From assembly GCF_040939455.1 (NCBI RefSeq), contig NC_134119.1, positions 9,970,501 to 10,034,500 on the forward strand: a stretch of DNA of 64,000 nucleotides. The letters run 5' to 3'. This DNA is from Microcebus murinus. Taxonomy: Eukaryota > Chordata > Mammalia > Primates > Cheirogaleidae. Position 1 is the stretch's first letter. Each line of letters starts with the position of its first letter. The notes beneath the pieces are model-generated. The model did not search any database. It was not told the origin of the DNA and worked only from the letters and a program-made list of their open reading frames with translations. Both the position numbers and the translations under genes were made by a program. Of this stretch, positions 21,667 through 32,949 are shown piece by piece.

Positions 21667-22874
21667 CTAAACGAAGGAGCGAGTGAACTTGGCCGTGGCC
21701 TGCTGGCGAGGTGAATCAGACTACACCGGCCCGCAGGCTTCCGCCTCGTAGTGGAGGCCAGGCCCGCCGCGCAAGAACGGGCTCCTTGTTCCGAGTGATG
21801 CGTGTGTTGCCCTGCCAGGCGCCCGCCCCTCCCGGTCACCGGAGCCGTCTCCGCGCCGTCTGGCCGCGCAGTGCGGAGTTATGCAGCGAGCCCTCCAAAA
21901 ACCCACCCTTTGAAACGAAAGAAACTGGATCCCCAAATCCCAAAATAGAGTGCGGAAAGGTACACATCACGTCTGCCTTCTCCTTTTTTTTTTCCCCCTT
22001 GTGGCAAAAGTGACTCAGAAGTTTTGGTCTGGATCCAGAGAGACCTGCAGGGCCTTCGGTGGCGTGGGGGCGGGGGTGTAATTTGATTGGGAAGAACGCA
22101 CCGTTTTCACGCCTGAGCTGCCTGGGTTTCCCGGCCGACTTCCGCCCCTCTGCCTGTCTCTCTGCAGCTTTGGGCTGCAGTGGGGGAGGGGAGGCCAGAG
22201 CCCACGCCGTCCAGACGCCCTGTCTCGGGGGACAGTTCACGTGAAGCTGCGCTGCAGTTTCCTTGGGGAGTTTTATCAGTGTGGTCTGACGGCTGCCACC
22301 AGGGCTGGCACTGCGGGATGCCCCTCCCCGCAGCCCTGGGGCACCCACACGCTGCCATGCCGCGCAGGTCCCCCCTCCTGGGGATTCAGTCCTCCCTCCA
22401 GCCCCTGCTTCTCCCAGAGAAGCCCCTGCAGACGGTGGGCAGCTTGTTCCTTAGCATCAGGCCGGTGTCCCGAGTGGGGGATCTGGGGAAATGTCTGGGC
22501 AGGGCGCTTTCCCCTCGCCGGCCGGTCCCTGCGAGCACAGGGGCAGCGGGCAGCGTTGCCCGCGCCTCTCCTCCCGCCCCGTCTGCGCCAGGCTGCCAGG
22601 CTGCTGTGCCTTCGACTCAGTCTCGAGATCATAAACTTCGTTTTTCCAGCCCCAGTTTGTCTCCTCTCCCAACTCCCAGCGTAATTGGGCTGGGATAATA
22701 TGTCTCTTTCACGGTGAGACACATTCCTGCAGGCTGGCCCAAACGGCCGCGAGTTTACGCAGACTCCAAACGCTGGGGATTCTCATCCAGACATGAATAA
22801 GCCTCCTTGCGCAGAGTCACTGGAGGATGAGTCACTTGGCACTGCGTCGCTCCGCATAGGAGCCCAGAACCGAT
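21667..22874. other. Unique intronic sequence
   Basis: GC-rich with no exon recognised. Isolated AP-1-like TGAGTCA motifs occur, for example near 22829. Frames of 145-172 codons on both strands at 21836-22722 are overlapping and domain-free. Confidence 0.4.
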
Positions 22875-23345
22875 CTGCTCGTTTGTTTATTCGGCAAATA
22901 TTTATTGAACACCTACTAGAGGCCAGGCCCTGTTCAAGGCGCTGGGACAGGCTTGCGTTTGAGTGTGTGTGTGTGTCGGGGGGGGGCAGGGACAGACAAT
23001 AAGCAAATGCATAAAATAGCAGGTATCATGTGCTGTCAGGAAGGAAATAAACAGGAAGATGTGACAGAGAGACGTTGGGGGAAGTTCTCCGCCAGCCGGG
23101 CTGCCCAGAGAAGGCTGAGACCGGAAGTCAAGGGCAACCAGCTGTGGGAAGGCGAGTGTTCTAGGCTGAGTGCGTTGCATGTGCAAAGGCCCCGAGGCAG
23201 GAACAGACTTGGGCTGTTGAGGGAGCAGCAAGGAGGCCCGCGTGGCTGGGCCAGCGTGGGGAGACGAAGCTGGCCACGTGGGCCAGGGACAGACCTTGCA
23301 GGGCTTTGGAGGCCGTGATGAGGAGTTTGGATTTCATCCTAAGTA
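22875..23345 (-). mobile_element. L2 LINE, antisense, about 470 bp, with a short GT/G run
   Basis: 'ttattcggcaaatatttatt', 'gaacacctactagaggccag', 'gcatgtgcaaaggccccgag' and 'aggagtttggatttcatcct' are antisense L2. A (GT)n followed by a G-run interrupts it at 22962-22986. Confidence 0.85.
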
Positions 23346-23479
23346 CACCTGAGGATTATTCCATCTTAGAGCTGGAGGGCAAGACAGCCTTCAGGATGAT
23401 TTCTTCCAAGGACTGAGACCAGACTAGAGGCACTTAACTGCCCAGAGTCACCCAGCCGGAGATGAAAGGAGGTGAACGG

Positions 23480-23650
23480 GCGTTAACCGTAGTGCGTGGT
23501 GCCACGTGCTTTAGGCACGGCCCTCGCCGTCCTCCCGGCAGCCCCGCGAGGCGTGCGCTGCCATCAGCCCCATTTGCGGAGGAAGAAACTGAGGCCTGGA
23601 GATGTTATCCAACTTCCCCACCACGACACAGGTCGAGCCGCTGTCAGGAC
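23480..23650 (-). mobile_element. MIR SINE, antisense
   Basis: 'ggtgccacgtgctttaggca', 'agccccatttgcggaggaag' and 'aaactgaggcctggagatgt' are antisense MIR. Confidence 0.7.
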
Positions 23651-24789
23651 GTAAACCCAGAGGGTCTCGGTGTTCAGCCGGCTCCACGCAAGAGGGGGGC
23701 AGAGAGAAGACGCGAAAAGTACTCGTTTGGCATCTTAAACAGAACAAAACACCCACCTCTACCCACATGCTTTAGGCTTGCGTATTCTAACCCGGTGCTT
23801 CCAGACTCATCTCTGTGACTCAGTGGCTCTTTGGCCCAGGGACAGGGTAGGCCAGGATGGGATTGGCGGTGGGCGCCCAGGGCTGAGTTGACATTTCTGT
23901 CGAGTGGCCCAGAAGCTGGAGGTTGAGGGTGGAGAGGGCGGTGAGAGCAGAGAAGCGAAAGTTAATGTCTCCTGCCCCTGGGGGAGGGGCAGAGGGGTCC
24001 GGGCTCTTGACCCAAAGACCCCCCCAGGGCTGTGGGGGGGGGGTGCAGCGTTTGGTCCTGATTCCCATGAGGCCAACGCGCCTTGCCTCTCATCCCCCCG
24101 CGCTGGTTTCTGGGCTTCCTCGGGGTTTCAGATGCGGACATGGTAATTGGAAACAAATCTAGCATGTTTCGGGCCATCAAGCCTCTCGAGTGAGCGTGCT
24201 TGCTGTGCGGTGGATATGTCTGTTTTTAATTTCCAGTGATGTGAGAAATATAGAATGACTCGATTCCTAATTTAGAACACGGAGAGAGACGGACCGGCGT
24301 GGTTTTCGAGCCCGTCCAGAACGTCTGACTCCCTGCTCGCGGTGCCCCACGCGATTGCCATGTGCGCGGCGCTCGGCGGGGCGGCTGGTCGCCGTGGTCG
24401 CCTGCTGGCCCGGGCACACATCCGGCCGGCGGGATCCCAGCTGGGTGGGAAAGCAGACTTGGGCCCCTCTTCATCACCCCTGTTAGGGACAGGGCGGCCC
24501 AGGTCAGGGACCGGTTGTCCGACCGGCCGAGACCTGCCCACACCCAGCAGGACGAGGCTGCGACAGTTGCCCAGGCTGGAGAGGAGTCGGTGTGGGCGGC
24601 TCAATAGCTCTTTGTCGCGGAGGGGGAGGGCCTGGAGAGGCTGCAGCTGCTCGGCTGCTCGGCCCTCCCGAGTGGCCTCGCTCTCGGGCCGGGCACCTGC
24701 GTGGGGCTCTAGGCGTGGAGGCTGCTCGGGGAACAGGACAGACCGGGCGCTGCCCTCGGGGCTGACGTCCCAGCAGGGGAGGCAGCAGC
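23651..24789. other. Unique intronic sequence
   Basis: No exon or clear repeat was seen. A C-run (24017-24023) and G-run (24039-24048) lie 15 bases apart and could pair. CG-rich DNA occurs at about 24290-24760. Confidence 0.4.
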
Positions 24790-25450
24790 GGTCACATGGC
24801 CGTTTCCTGCAGTGTCAGGTGGTGGGAGGTGTCAGGTGGTGGCACAGCGTAAAGCAGGGGTGTGGATGAAGGGTGAGAAGGGTGTGGGGTGTCCTGTGGG
24901 ATGGGGGGTTGGGGGGCCTTCTCTGATGAGGGTCACCTGAGGGCAGGTGTGAATGCAGAGGGGAGGGAGGAGGGGGCAGAGCCATCCAAGCAGAGGGCAA
25001 GATGAGTGCCGAGACTCTGGGGCAGACGCCTGCCTGGTGGGTGCCCGCCGGCTTGAGGGCCACGGGGCTGCCGTGGAGGGCGGGGGAGGGAGCATGGGGC
25101 CAGGTCTCATGGGGTCTTCTGAGTCTTGTTAAGGACTTTGGCTTTTTGGTGCAAATAAGATGCTTGCCGTTGGGGGGATTTGAGCAGAGGAGCCACAGGC
25201 TCTAAGTTACAGTTTCAAAGACTTTGTAGCTGCCCGTGAGGAGACTGTGGGGGGGCACGGGGTGGGCGGGGGTGGAAACCAGAGACCAGGCCCCCCTGGC
25301 CAGGGCACTGGGGTGGAAGAGGTGGAGGAGGCAAGGGTGACAGACTGGAGTGGGATTTAGGGACAGAATTGGCAGGGCTTTGAGAGGGCCCCTATATGGG
25401 GTTGAGGCAGAGGGGGAAGGATCAGGAGTTAGGGTCTTTACTGGAGTGGT
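24790..25450 (-). mobile_element. L2 LINE, antisense, about 650 bp, diverged
   Basis: 'ggtcacctgagggcaggtgt', 'ccaagcagagggcaagatga', 'ggtcttctgagtcttgttaa' and 'ggactttggctttttggtgc' match the antisense L2 body. A short local duplication ('gtgtcaggtggtggcacagc' preceded by 'tgtcaggtggtgggag') lies near 24813-24845. Confidence 0.6.
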
Positions 25451-25526
25451 TGATAATGCGCTCGTGAGCCAGATTCGAGATGCTCGTTGGCACGACTGGC
25501 TCAAGCCATGGGCCAAGTGTGCCTGG

Positions 25527-25585
25527 TGTGTGCGTGTGTGTGTGTGTGCACATGTGTGTGCATGTGCGTTTGTGTGTGTGTGTGT
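25527..25585 (+). repeat. (GT)n microsatellite, interrupted
   Basis: GT dinucleotides with a few CA/GC interruptions ('gtgcacatgtgtgtgcatgt'). Several Cys/Val-rich frames across it are artefacts. Confidence 0.9.
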
Positions 25586-26219
25586 TGGGGCTCAGGGTGG
25601 CAGATAGATGCTGCAACTTTGGCATACAAAACTCGGTGCAGAATTTGGGATTCTGTGTGTCTGTTGAACTCCCCTCCCCACGTGCTGCGTGGCCGTGGGG
25701 AATTGCAGTGCCCGCCTCCCCCCGCGGGCTTTTCCCTCTTTCAGAGAGAAATCTTTGAGGATGACAGCAATTTCCTAATATTCAAAATTCAACAAAAATG
25801 CTACTTAACGTCGTTAATGTTTTATTTTGGTGAAACTCAAAACAGTTTGCTTGGCCAGCTGCCATTTTGGAAACCAGTCCCACATTTCGGGTCTGAGCCG
25901 TCCCGCTGAGCGTGTTTGGAAAGCTCTGAGCAGAGTTGATGGAAGAGTGGTTTTCGAGAAGTGCCACTTGCAAGAGTTCTCTCTGCACTGTTTCCGATCG
26001 GGGGCAGTTGGGAACCACCTCCATGCACGGCTACCTGTAGGGGTTAGTTACAGCTGTGGGCCGCAGGTAGGATGGAAACGCTAGGGTAGGGCCAGGGCTG
26101 GGGCCAGGTGGGGGACGTGAGGCACTAGCCCGACCCTGAGAGTGACACCCCTCGAGTCCTGTGCCCTGGGCACCTCACCGGCCCTGGGCTAGTCTGAGCC
26201 CTGGGCAGTACTGTGCAGT
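25586..26219. other. Unique intronic sequence
   Basis: No exon or confident repeat was recognised. Confidence 0.4.
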
Positions 26220-26660
26220 CATTTGAGATCGTCTCATAAAACAGGATTTAATGACAAGAGGACATAGTCATTATATTACAAGTGGAAATGATACGTAAAG
26301 TAGCACGCCTAATATGTTTATCTGTGTGCCTGGAAGAAAGGTCTGAGAGGGTAGATAATTTTAGTCTGATGGGAGGAATAAGCGTTAGTGATCTATTGCG
26401 CAGAATGGTGACCAGAGTAAACAATCATGCATTGCATATTTCAAAATTGCTAAAAGTATATTGGGAATGTTTTCACCATGAAAAAAAAGAAAAGTATGTA
26501 AGGTAATGGATTTGTTCATTAACTTGATTTAATCACGCCACAATGTAAATACATACCAAAACATCACACGTTGTGTCCCATAAATATATAATATACACAA
26601 TTATTATTTGTCAATTAAAAGTAAGACAAATGAACAGTAAAACAATTGTGAATGAAAAAA
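26220..26660 (+). mobile_element. L1 LINE 3' end, sense
   Basis: The stretch 'tcattaacttgatttaatca', 'cgccacaatgtaaatacata', 'ccaaaacatcacacgttgtg', 'aatatacacaattattattt' and 'gtcaattaaaagtaagac' is the characteristic 3' untranslated end of a primate or older L1. It is AT-rich and non-coding, truncated at its 5' side. Confidence 0.8.
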
Positions 26661-28779
26661 AGTTTTGAAGGATGTACACTGAACTGCTGCTTCTTTTGTG
26701 GGGGGAGTATTTTTAAAAGAATTTATGTTGTCTCTTTTTCCTGCGACGAATGAACCCTTACTACTTTGTAACAAGAAAAAGGAAAAGCAAGAATTAACAG
26801 ATGTCAATGCCCTTTTATCTTTGCAGAACAGCTATGAATAAATTGGCGCTAAGAGTGGGGGTGGGGGATGAGACCGATTGGCCTCCTCTGTGACATCGTG
26901 GGTCTTTGAGATGGGGAGACCATGCTCGTTTGCATCCCACTGCTTTTGCTGAGCCTGTAGGATGGACCTGCCTGTCTCAAAGTGCAGAGTCCAGACTCGG
27001 GGACTTCACCTCTTTCTGAATCAGAAGCCAGCCACCAGACAGAGGACGCAAGCAGGGCTGGTGGAGGCTGTCGCCACCCATTCGCTTATGAGCCGTAGGG
27101 TGGCGAGTAGGTTACTTCACGCGGCTGAGCCTCAGTTTTCTCATCTAAAGAGGACAACACTGCTTTGCTCTGAGCCTTGTGTGGGGACCGCATTAGCCGT
27201 GCTTGCCAGCGATCAGAATATACTGCATAGGAAAACCTCCACCTGCGGAGGGTGCAAAGTTTTCCATGTGACGAGGTTAGATGTATGGGGAGGATGTTTA
27301 AATCACACATCACTTGATCTTCCTTGGATCTGATTTGCAAGTAGCTGAGCTGGCAAGGGGACAGAGTGGATGTCCCCAAGCCTGCAGTTTGCATGCGGAA
27401 GTCACGTCGAGCTGCAGCACGGGCCCCCACCCCCACGCGCGCCGCGACGCTCCCTGCCCGTGCATTCAGCTCTGCACGCTGTGCTCAGGAAACACGCCGC
27501 CTTCCTGGAAACTCCTCAGCTGCCTGGGAAATTACAAGAAGCAGAGAACTTTCGCTCTCACCTTGGCCGCAGGAAGTAGAGCCTCCTGTGCTCTGGAGGC
27601 CGGCTGGGGCCTCTGCTCTGCCTGCAGGGCGACCCTGCTTGCCCCGCCAGCGCCAGCGGGACGACCTCACCTTTGGGGGAGCCTGGGAAGGCCACACCGA
27701 AGTCTCCCGACCAGAGTCTCCCTAAAATGGGGACGGCAGGGAGTTCGGGCCCTTGAGGGCAGATCGTGTCTTCTCAAGACATCAGGTTCTGTTTGCAAAG
27801 CCCACATGGCTCGGTGTTTGGAGAAGCAAGTAAATAGCGAAAGCCTCGCGGGGCTGGCAGGGAAGGCTGTTCCGGAATGAACCTGAGCAGTCGGAGCTCC
27901 GGGCAGGTTGTCCACCTTCTGGGGGGTGGATGGGAAGTGTCCTTTCCACCCAGGATGGCCAGGCCGCCTCACCCGGGCCCTCCTCCTCCCGGCGCCCCAA
28001 GTCAGTGCCTGCTCAGCTGCCCACGGAGGGGACTGGAATTAGTGGTCCCTGGGCTTTTCCACACGGGCAGATTCGGGTCGTCGCTCACTTTTCGAGTTAT
28101 TCGTGTCCGCTCTCGGCCCTCCCGTTCCGCTCTGTAAAGTCGCCTCCCTGTTTTGATCATGCTCCTACGACAATTCTTGTTCCGTGGGCTCCTACTGCGC
28201 GCTGCGCTTTGGCACCCAGCGAAAGTCATCCTAGTTAGTCCTTTGAAGAGGCCTGGGGAGGGGGGGTGACGTCCCTCTGTGACTGGAACCTGAGTGGAAA
28301 CTCACGAGGGTGGAGCGGTGGCTTCGGAGTCTCGCAGCTGTTAGGAGTGGAGCCAGGACTGAAGCTGAGCTGTGTCCGACCCAAAGAGAGAAGCTTCACT
28401 CCTCTCCTGCATCCCGCCCTTTCCTGATGTTAGCCCGGGGCAGGGGACCGTTAGCCAGCGTGGGGTGGCTCCACCTGCTCCCGTCCGTGAACGAGAGAGA
28501 TTGTTCTAGGCTTTTCTAAGAAAGGAGGTTTTTCTCTTAAGGAGCAACCGTTTTTGTTTGTTTTAGTTGCTATTTGTTTCTTTCTCTACTCCCCAGCTCC
28601 CCCCCCCCCCCCCCGGGCCAATCTGCCTCTGTCTTCCTTTCTCTCTCCCCCAGCCCTGCCCTCCCGTTTAGCAGGAAGAACGCCCTTGATCTTCTAATTC
28701 AGCTCTTGCTCGTGCTTCCTTTGAGGATGTGCACTTTCTGACCCGTAGTCATGGGTCAGGGGGCAGCTGGGAATCCACC
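26661..28779. other. Intronic sequence, mostly unique, with one MIR fragment
   Basis: A partial sense MIR lies at about 27095-27225 ('gcctcagttttctcatctaa'). CG-rich DNA occurs at about 27400-27460 and 27950-28140. The 188-codon + frame at 27314-27880 has no domain. Pyrimidine-rich DNA surrounds the C16 run listed separately. Confidence 0.45.
28599..28614 (+). repeat. Poly-C run (16 bp)
   Basis: An uninterrupted C16 inside a pyrimidine-rich stretch (28560-28660). Runs like this are prone to slippage and to assembly error in their exact length. Confidence 0.9.
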
Positions 28780-28799
28780 AGATGCCAAGGACACGGAAA

Positions 28800-29125
28800 G
28801 TGTAGCAGGATAGGGGGGTGGGCTTGGAGTCCGGGAGTCCGGAGTTCGAATTCTGACTCTGCCTTATACTTACCGCGTTGACTGGGGCAAGTTGCTTGAC
28901 TTTGGCAAACCTCAGTTTCCTCATCTGCAAGATGCAGGCAACAGTATGCCCATCCCGCATGGTTTTGTCGTGATTCGTGTGCGTTCGGTGCCGCATCGTT
29001 GCTGTTGGCGGCCGTTCAGTCAGCAGTGCCCGTCGGCCGCGCTTAACAGAACGAGCAGGATCCCCGCTTCTGCGGAGCTCGTGTACGGGTGGGAGAAAGA
29101 GATGCTCATAAACAAAGAAACAGCT
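28800..29125 (+). mobile_element. MIR SINE (sense) followed by an L2 scrap
   Basis: 'ggagttcgaattctgactct', 'caagttgcttgactttggca' and 'ctcagtttcctcatctgcaa' are sense MIR (about 28800-28975). The following 'gtcagcagtgcccgtcggcc', 'cttaacagaacgagcaggat' and 'aaagagatgctcataaacaa' look like antisense L2 (about 29005-29125). Confidence 0.65.
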
Positions 29126-29129
29126 AACT

Positions 29130-29410
29130 GAACAAGGGTTTGAGGGTAATGAATTAAATACTCCAGTGGTGTGCTAATAATTGCTTAACATATGATTTTT
29201 CAGGGGAAAAAAAGCCCCAATTCATAGTATTTGCCAATTTTTGTGGTGTAAATATTCCCACCATGGCTGGGAATATCCATACCAAAGTGGTGTCAACTGG
29301 CTCTTTAAATCCCTAAAACTTTAACAGTTGGTTCTTGCAAGGCCAACAGAGCTGGCTTTAGCCCTGGGTGTATGTAAATAATGTGGTTTGGGAAAAACCC
29401 GAGGATATGA
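29130..29410. other. Possible old DNA-transposon relic, unassigned
   Basis: The AT-rich segment around 'tatttgccaatttttgtggt', 'tcccaccatggctgggaata' and 'aaagtggtgtcaactggctc' reads like a mammalian MER element, and I have a weak memory of similar text. I cannot name a family. 'attcccaccatggctgggaat' is a short near-palindrome. Confidence 0.35.
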
Positions 29411-29415
29411 AAAAC

Positions 29416-29720
29416 CAATGTACTAGTGGAAGAGTATTCCAGGCAGAGAAAATAGCTTGTGCAAAGGCCCTGAAGTCAGAAAGGGCTTGGTATGTCCAGG
29501 GAAGAAGAGCATGGCTGCTGTAGGCAGGATCCTAACTGGGTGGCAGACAAGGCCAGTGCTTGGCTTTTGGAAGCCTAGTAGACCATAGCACTGAGTTTGG
29601 ATTTTATTTTAAGGCCACAGGAAGTCTTTGGAGGGTTGTAGGCAGGGGAGTGCCTAGATCTGATTTGCATTTTTAAAAGGTCGTTGAGCTGTTCCGTGAA
29701 AGACCAGCAAGAGGCAAGTC
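29416..29720 (-). mobile_element. L2 LINE, antisense
   Basis: 'agagtattccaggcagagaa', 'gcttgtgcaaaggccctgaa', 'tgagtttggattttatttta' and 'caggggagtgcctagatctg' are antisense L2. Confidence 0.8.
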
Positions 29721-30129
29721 GGGCAGTGCTAGTCACCCCCGTGAGAGAGGCGACGGCGGCTCAGGCGGGTGTGCCAACAGGGGAGAGGATAGAAGTGTCT
29801 GGATTCAGATAGAGCCGTGGGGAGGGACAGATTTTATCTCCAGGTGCTCCCTGGCTGTTTACCCTGAGTACACCCAGCAGGAGGTTTCTGCTCTCCTGTC
29901 ATCAGAGGAGGAAGTGGCCTCACGCTCAGACCATCAGGGCTCAGATCCATCCCACCTACTTTTCTTCTCCATGCCACCTCCTGATGAAACCAGGAGAGGA
30001 GATGAGGAAATATATTTTTGCAAAGCAAAAACAACAAAACCAAAATCTCTTCTCAGTGCTGCCCTTCCTGCTCTGGACTTTTGTCACTGAGAAAGGTGAT
30101 GGTGTGGTCGGGTTGAGGAGCACACCCTT

Positions 30130-30508
30130 CCACTCCTTTTCCTATTGCATTTACACGCATATGAATGGGTGGACAGAAAACACTCGTCATTGTTTTATAA
30201 GTTTTATCATGTTGTATGTGGTTTTCTACCCATTGCTTTTCTTTTTTAACAGTGTGTTCTAGATCTTTCTGGATCAATTCATGACCTATGCCTTACTATT
30301 TTTTAAAAACACTGCTTAGTATTTCAGAGCATGCCACGTTAGTCATCAGGCTATTGATATAACTCATTGTTCATTATTACATTTGTTGTAACAAACATTT
30401 TTCTACATGTCTACTATACGTATAGTCTTTGTGGTGCATAGTGAGAGGTGGAATTACTGAGTCAGAGAGTATTGATTTATTTATGTGTGTTTATGTTAGA
30501 GGTACTGC
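30130..30508 (-). mobile_element. L1 LINE fragment, antisense (part 1)
   Basis: 'gtatgtggttttctacccat', 'gtgttctagatctttctgga' and 'cattacatttgttgtaacaa'-like text is the antisense 3' part of an old L1. It continues beyond the Alu inserted at 30522-30842. Confidence 0.65.
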
Positions 30509-30521
30509 TCCAATACTCTTT

Positions 30522-30842
30522 TTTTTTGAGTCAGAGTCTCACTCCGTTGCCTGGGCTGGAGTGCCGTGGCGTCAGCCTAGCTCACAGCAACCTCGAACTC
30601 CTGGGCTCAAGCAATCCTCCTCCTGCCTCAGCCTCCTGAGTAGCCAGGACTACAGGCATGCGCCACCATGTCCGGCTAATTTTTTCTATATATTTTTAGT
30701 TGGCCAATTTCTCTCTATTTATAGTAGAGACAGGGGTCTCGATCTTGCTCAGGCTGGGTTTGAACTCCTGACCTAGAGCAATCCGCCCACCTCAGCCTCC
30801 CAGAGTGCTAGGATTACAGGCGTGAGCCACCGCGCCCGGCCC
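30522..30842 (-). mobile_element. Full-length strepsirrhine Alu, antisense, with target-site duplication, inside an L1
   Basis: A short T-run then 'gagtcagagtctcactccgt', both arms and the lemur-type linker 'tagttggccaatttctctct', ending 'gagccaccgcgcccggcc'. A 13-bp duplication with one mismatch flanks it: tccaatactcttt at 30509-30521 and tctaatactcttt at 30843-30855. The host L1 text continues on both sides. Confidence 0.95.
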
Positions 30843-31490
30843 TCTAATACTCTTTAAACTAGTTGTACCAGTTTATATTCCTATCAGCCACATGAGAGTG
30901 CCTGTTCCCCTACAGTCTCCAGAATACTTCATATTAACAAATATCTACATGCGTGCCGATCTAGTGGGTGAAAAATGGTATCTCATGGTTTAATTTGCAT
31001 TTTTCTGTTTCCAAGTCAAATTGACCATCTGTTCTATGTTAATGGCCATTTGTTTTTCTGTGAACTTCCTGGTCATTTGACCATTAATTAATTCATTCAG
31101 CAAATATGTACTAGAATGCTTACTATGTGCAAAGCAGTATCCTAGGTGCTAGGGATTTTGTGTCAAGTTAAGTAGACAAACTTTTCTGCCCTCAAGGAGG
31201 TGACAGTTTAGTTCTGAGAGAAAGACTTAGACAAAAGAAATCAAGAAGAGATATAGCATGTTAGATTGGATAAAAAGAAGAAGGAGAAGGAGCTAGGGAA
31301 AGCCTTAGGGGTGGGCCTCAATTTTAAGCAAGAGGTCCAGGAAATCTTGTCTTTTACCTACTCACTTGTAGGCATTCTTTGTATATTCTATGCGCTGATC
31401 TTTCGCCTGTTACTGATGTATGCTGCCCCGATTTTCTTCCAGTTTTTAACTATCTTTTGACTTGCACGATGATGCTTTCATCCCAGTCTT
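30843..31490 (-). mobile_element. L1 LINE fragment, antisense (part 2), interrupted by L2-like sequence
   Basis: About 30856-31080 ('tgtaccagtttatattccta', 'gtgaaaaatggtatctcatg', 'ttaatttgcatttttctgtt') and about 31345-31470 ('cacttgtaggcattctttgt') read as consecutive antisense L1. Between them, about 31085-31330 ('attcattcagcaaatatgta', 'tgcttactatgtgcaaagca', 'ctgccctcaaggaggtgaca') is antisense L2. Confidence 0.65.
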
Positions 31491-31951
31491 TTTTTAAATT
31501 ACAAAATCAAACTCCGTTCATTGGAATATACTCGAGTAGAAAGTGAAAGTCCTTCAGATCTTCCCAGGCCACTATGGTCAAGAGCTCTGTGCCTGTCCTC
31601 TCAGATTTGTGTTCTGTCCTCACCACTGGCGATACCCCCTCCAACCGCGGTCGGTCGCCAGTTAAGCATAGTTCCTGGCACTTTCTCCATAAATGCAGTT
31701 CTGATCTACTCTCCAGAAATGCAGTTCTTCCTCCTGGCCGCTTCGTGTTCCATTTTAGGGGGAAATCTCTGAACTTTATCCAAGCCATCCCCTCTGGCTG
31801 GACATCAGGGTTGCTTCCGGTTCCACGTTCTTCCCGATGATGTGACAATCCTGTCTTCTTCCTACTGCTCGTAGGTTCTCTGGTCGTTTTCGTTTTGCTG
31901 GACTGGAGCCACCGCGGCCCGAGCGTTGACGATTCCGTTTTCTCCCCGCAG
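31491..31951. other. Intron 3' end upstream of the first exon in the window
   Basis: Unrecognised sequence leads to the acceptor. The last 60 bases contain 'gattccgttttctccccgcag', a good polypyrimidine tract and CAG. The upstream NFATC2 exon, which should encode the first part of the Rel-homology region including the DNA-recognition loop, was not found between 1 and 31951. Confidence 0.6.
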
Positions 31952-32154
31952 CTCCACGGCTACATGGAAAATAAGCCTCTGGGGCTTCAGATCTTCATCG
32001 GGACGGCCGACGAGCGGATCCTGAAGCCGCACGCCTTCTACCAGGTGCACCGCATCACCGGGAAGACCGTGACCACCACCAGCTACGAGAAGATCGTGGG
32101 CAACACCAAGGTCCTGGAGATCCCCCTGGAGCCGAAAAACAACATGAGGGCAAC
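31952..32154 (+). CDS. NFATC2: NFATC2 coding exon, RHR-N DNA-binding domain (probable exon 4)
   Basis: This 203-nt exon lies between acceptor ccgcag/CTC and donor AAC/gtaagg. It starts on a codon boundary and leaves two bases of a split Thr codon. It encodes 67 complete residues, beginning [11 protein letters not shown] and ending EPKNNMRA, from the N-terminal half of the Rel-homology region, a beta-barrel that binds GGAAA DNA. It contains the VHRITGKT loop, whose R-I-T residues belong to the surface known to contact AP-1 (Fos-Jun). The words YMENKPLG and SYEKIVGN fit NFATC2; NFATC1 has YLENEPLM and SHEAILSN there. There are no frameshifts or stops. The in-frame Met upstream at 31895 is intronic and not a start. 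The main DNA-contact loop is expected in the preceding exon, not seen. Confidence 0.97.
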
Positions 32155-32489
32155 GTAAGGGCTCGAGGCTGGGGGTCCTGACGGGGCGGGGGGCAGGGGC
32201 AGCGGCAGGGATTTGGGAGAGGGGACTCTGCGGAGTTGACGGAAGCAGCCGCTGATGGCAGTTCTCTTTCCGTGGCTATTCTCATATGTCTTGGGAGGAA
32301 GAATACTCAGGAATCTTTGAGTTGTGTCGCTTGGGATGAGGCTAAATGTATTTACATTGAGAAAGTTGATCTGACCGTGGAGATAACAATGCAGGGAGGT
32401 CCAAACGCACAATGCTAATGCACCTGCAGCTAAATATGCCTGTGCCTATGGCTAAAATTTGGGAGACACTATACACGTGTTTGGGGATT

Positions 32490-32860
32490 GAAAACCTCCA
32501 CATGGGAAAATAAATTCAGACTTACAGGAAAACTGCAAGGAGCGTGCAGAGAGCTCCTGAGCGCCGTGACCTGGTGGCTCAGATTTACCAGTTGGCGATA
32601 TTTTTCACATCCGCTTTATAATTCCTTCCTCACCCCCTTGCCCAGACCGTTTGAGAGCTGGTTGTAGACGTTATGCCCTTTTTCCTTTTAAATGCTTCCG
32701 GGTGCACTTCCTACAAGCAAGGATGTGCTCTTACACAACCCTGGTACGTTTGTCGCATTCAAGAGATTCAGCGGCGCTCGCTTCCCTCAGCTACTGGTGA
32801 TCAATGTTCACTAGTTGCGTAGAGTTTTTCAGATGCTTTTGAGAATAGAAGAGTTGGCAT
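32490..32860 (-). mobile_element. L1 LINE fragment, antisense, old
   Basis: 'accgtttgagagctggttgt', 'ccttttaaatgcttccgggt', 'gcacttcctacaagcaagga' and 'ctcttacacaaccctggtac' match a common antisense stretch of old L1 3' regions. Confidence 0.55.
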
Positions 32861-32926
32861 GAAAAATCCCCCCAGAGAAGTAATTTCCACTGGGGAATTT
32901 AATTACTTTAAGTTTTTGTGTGTGTG

Positions 32927-32949
32927 TTTTTTTTTTTTTTTTTTTTTTT
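32927..32949. repeat. Poly-T run (23 bp) after (GT)n
   Basis: T23 immediately follows a short GT repeat, 142 bases upstream of the exon acceptor at 33091/33092. It is too far away to be the main polypyrimidine tract. Confidence 0.9.

Noticed and set aside
31895..31951. Met at 31895 as an alternative start codon for NFATC2
   Set aside because: It lies in the intron immediately before a good acceptor. The in-frame run-through to CAG/CTC is coincidental.
1..31951. Upstream NFATC2 exon (first part of the Rel-homology region, with the RAHYETEG recognition loop)
   Set aside because: I looked for this peptide in the translated frames and for its DNA in the text and did not find it. An exon of about 170 nt could be missed by eye, so absence is likely but not proven.
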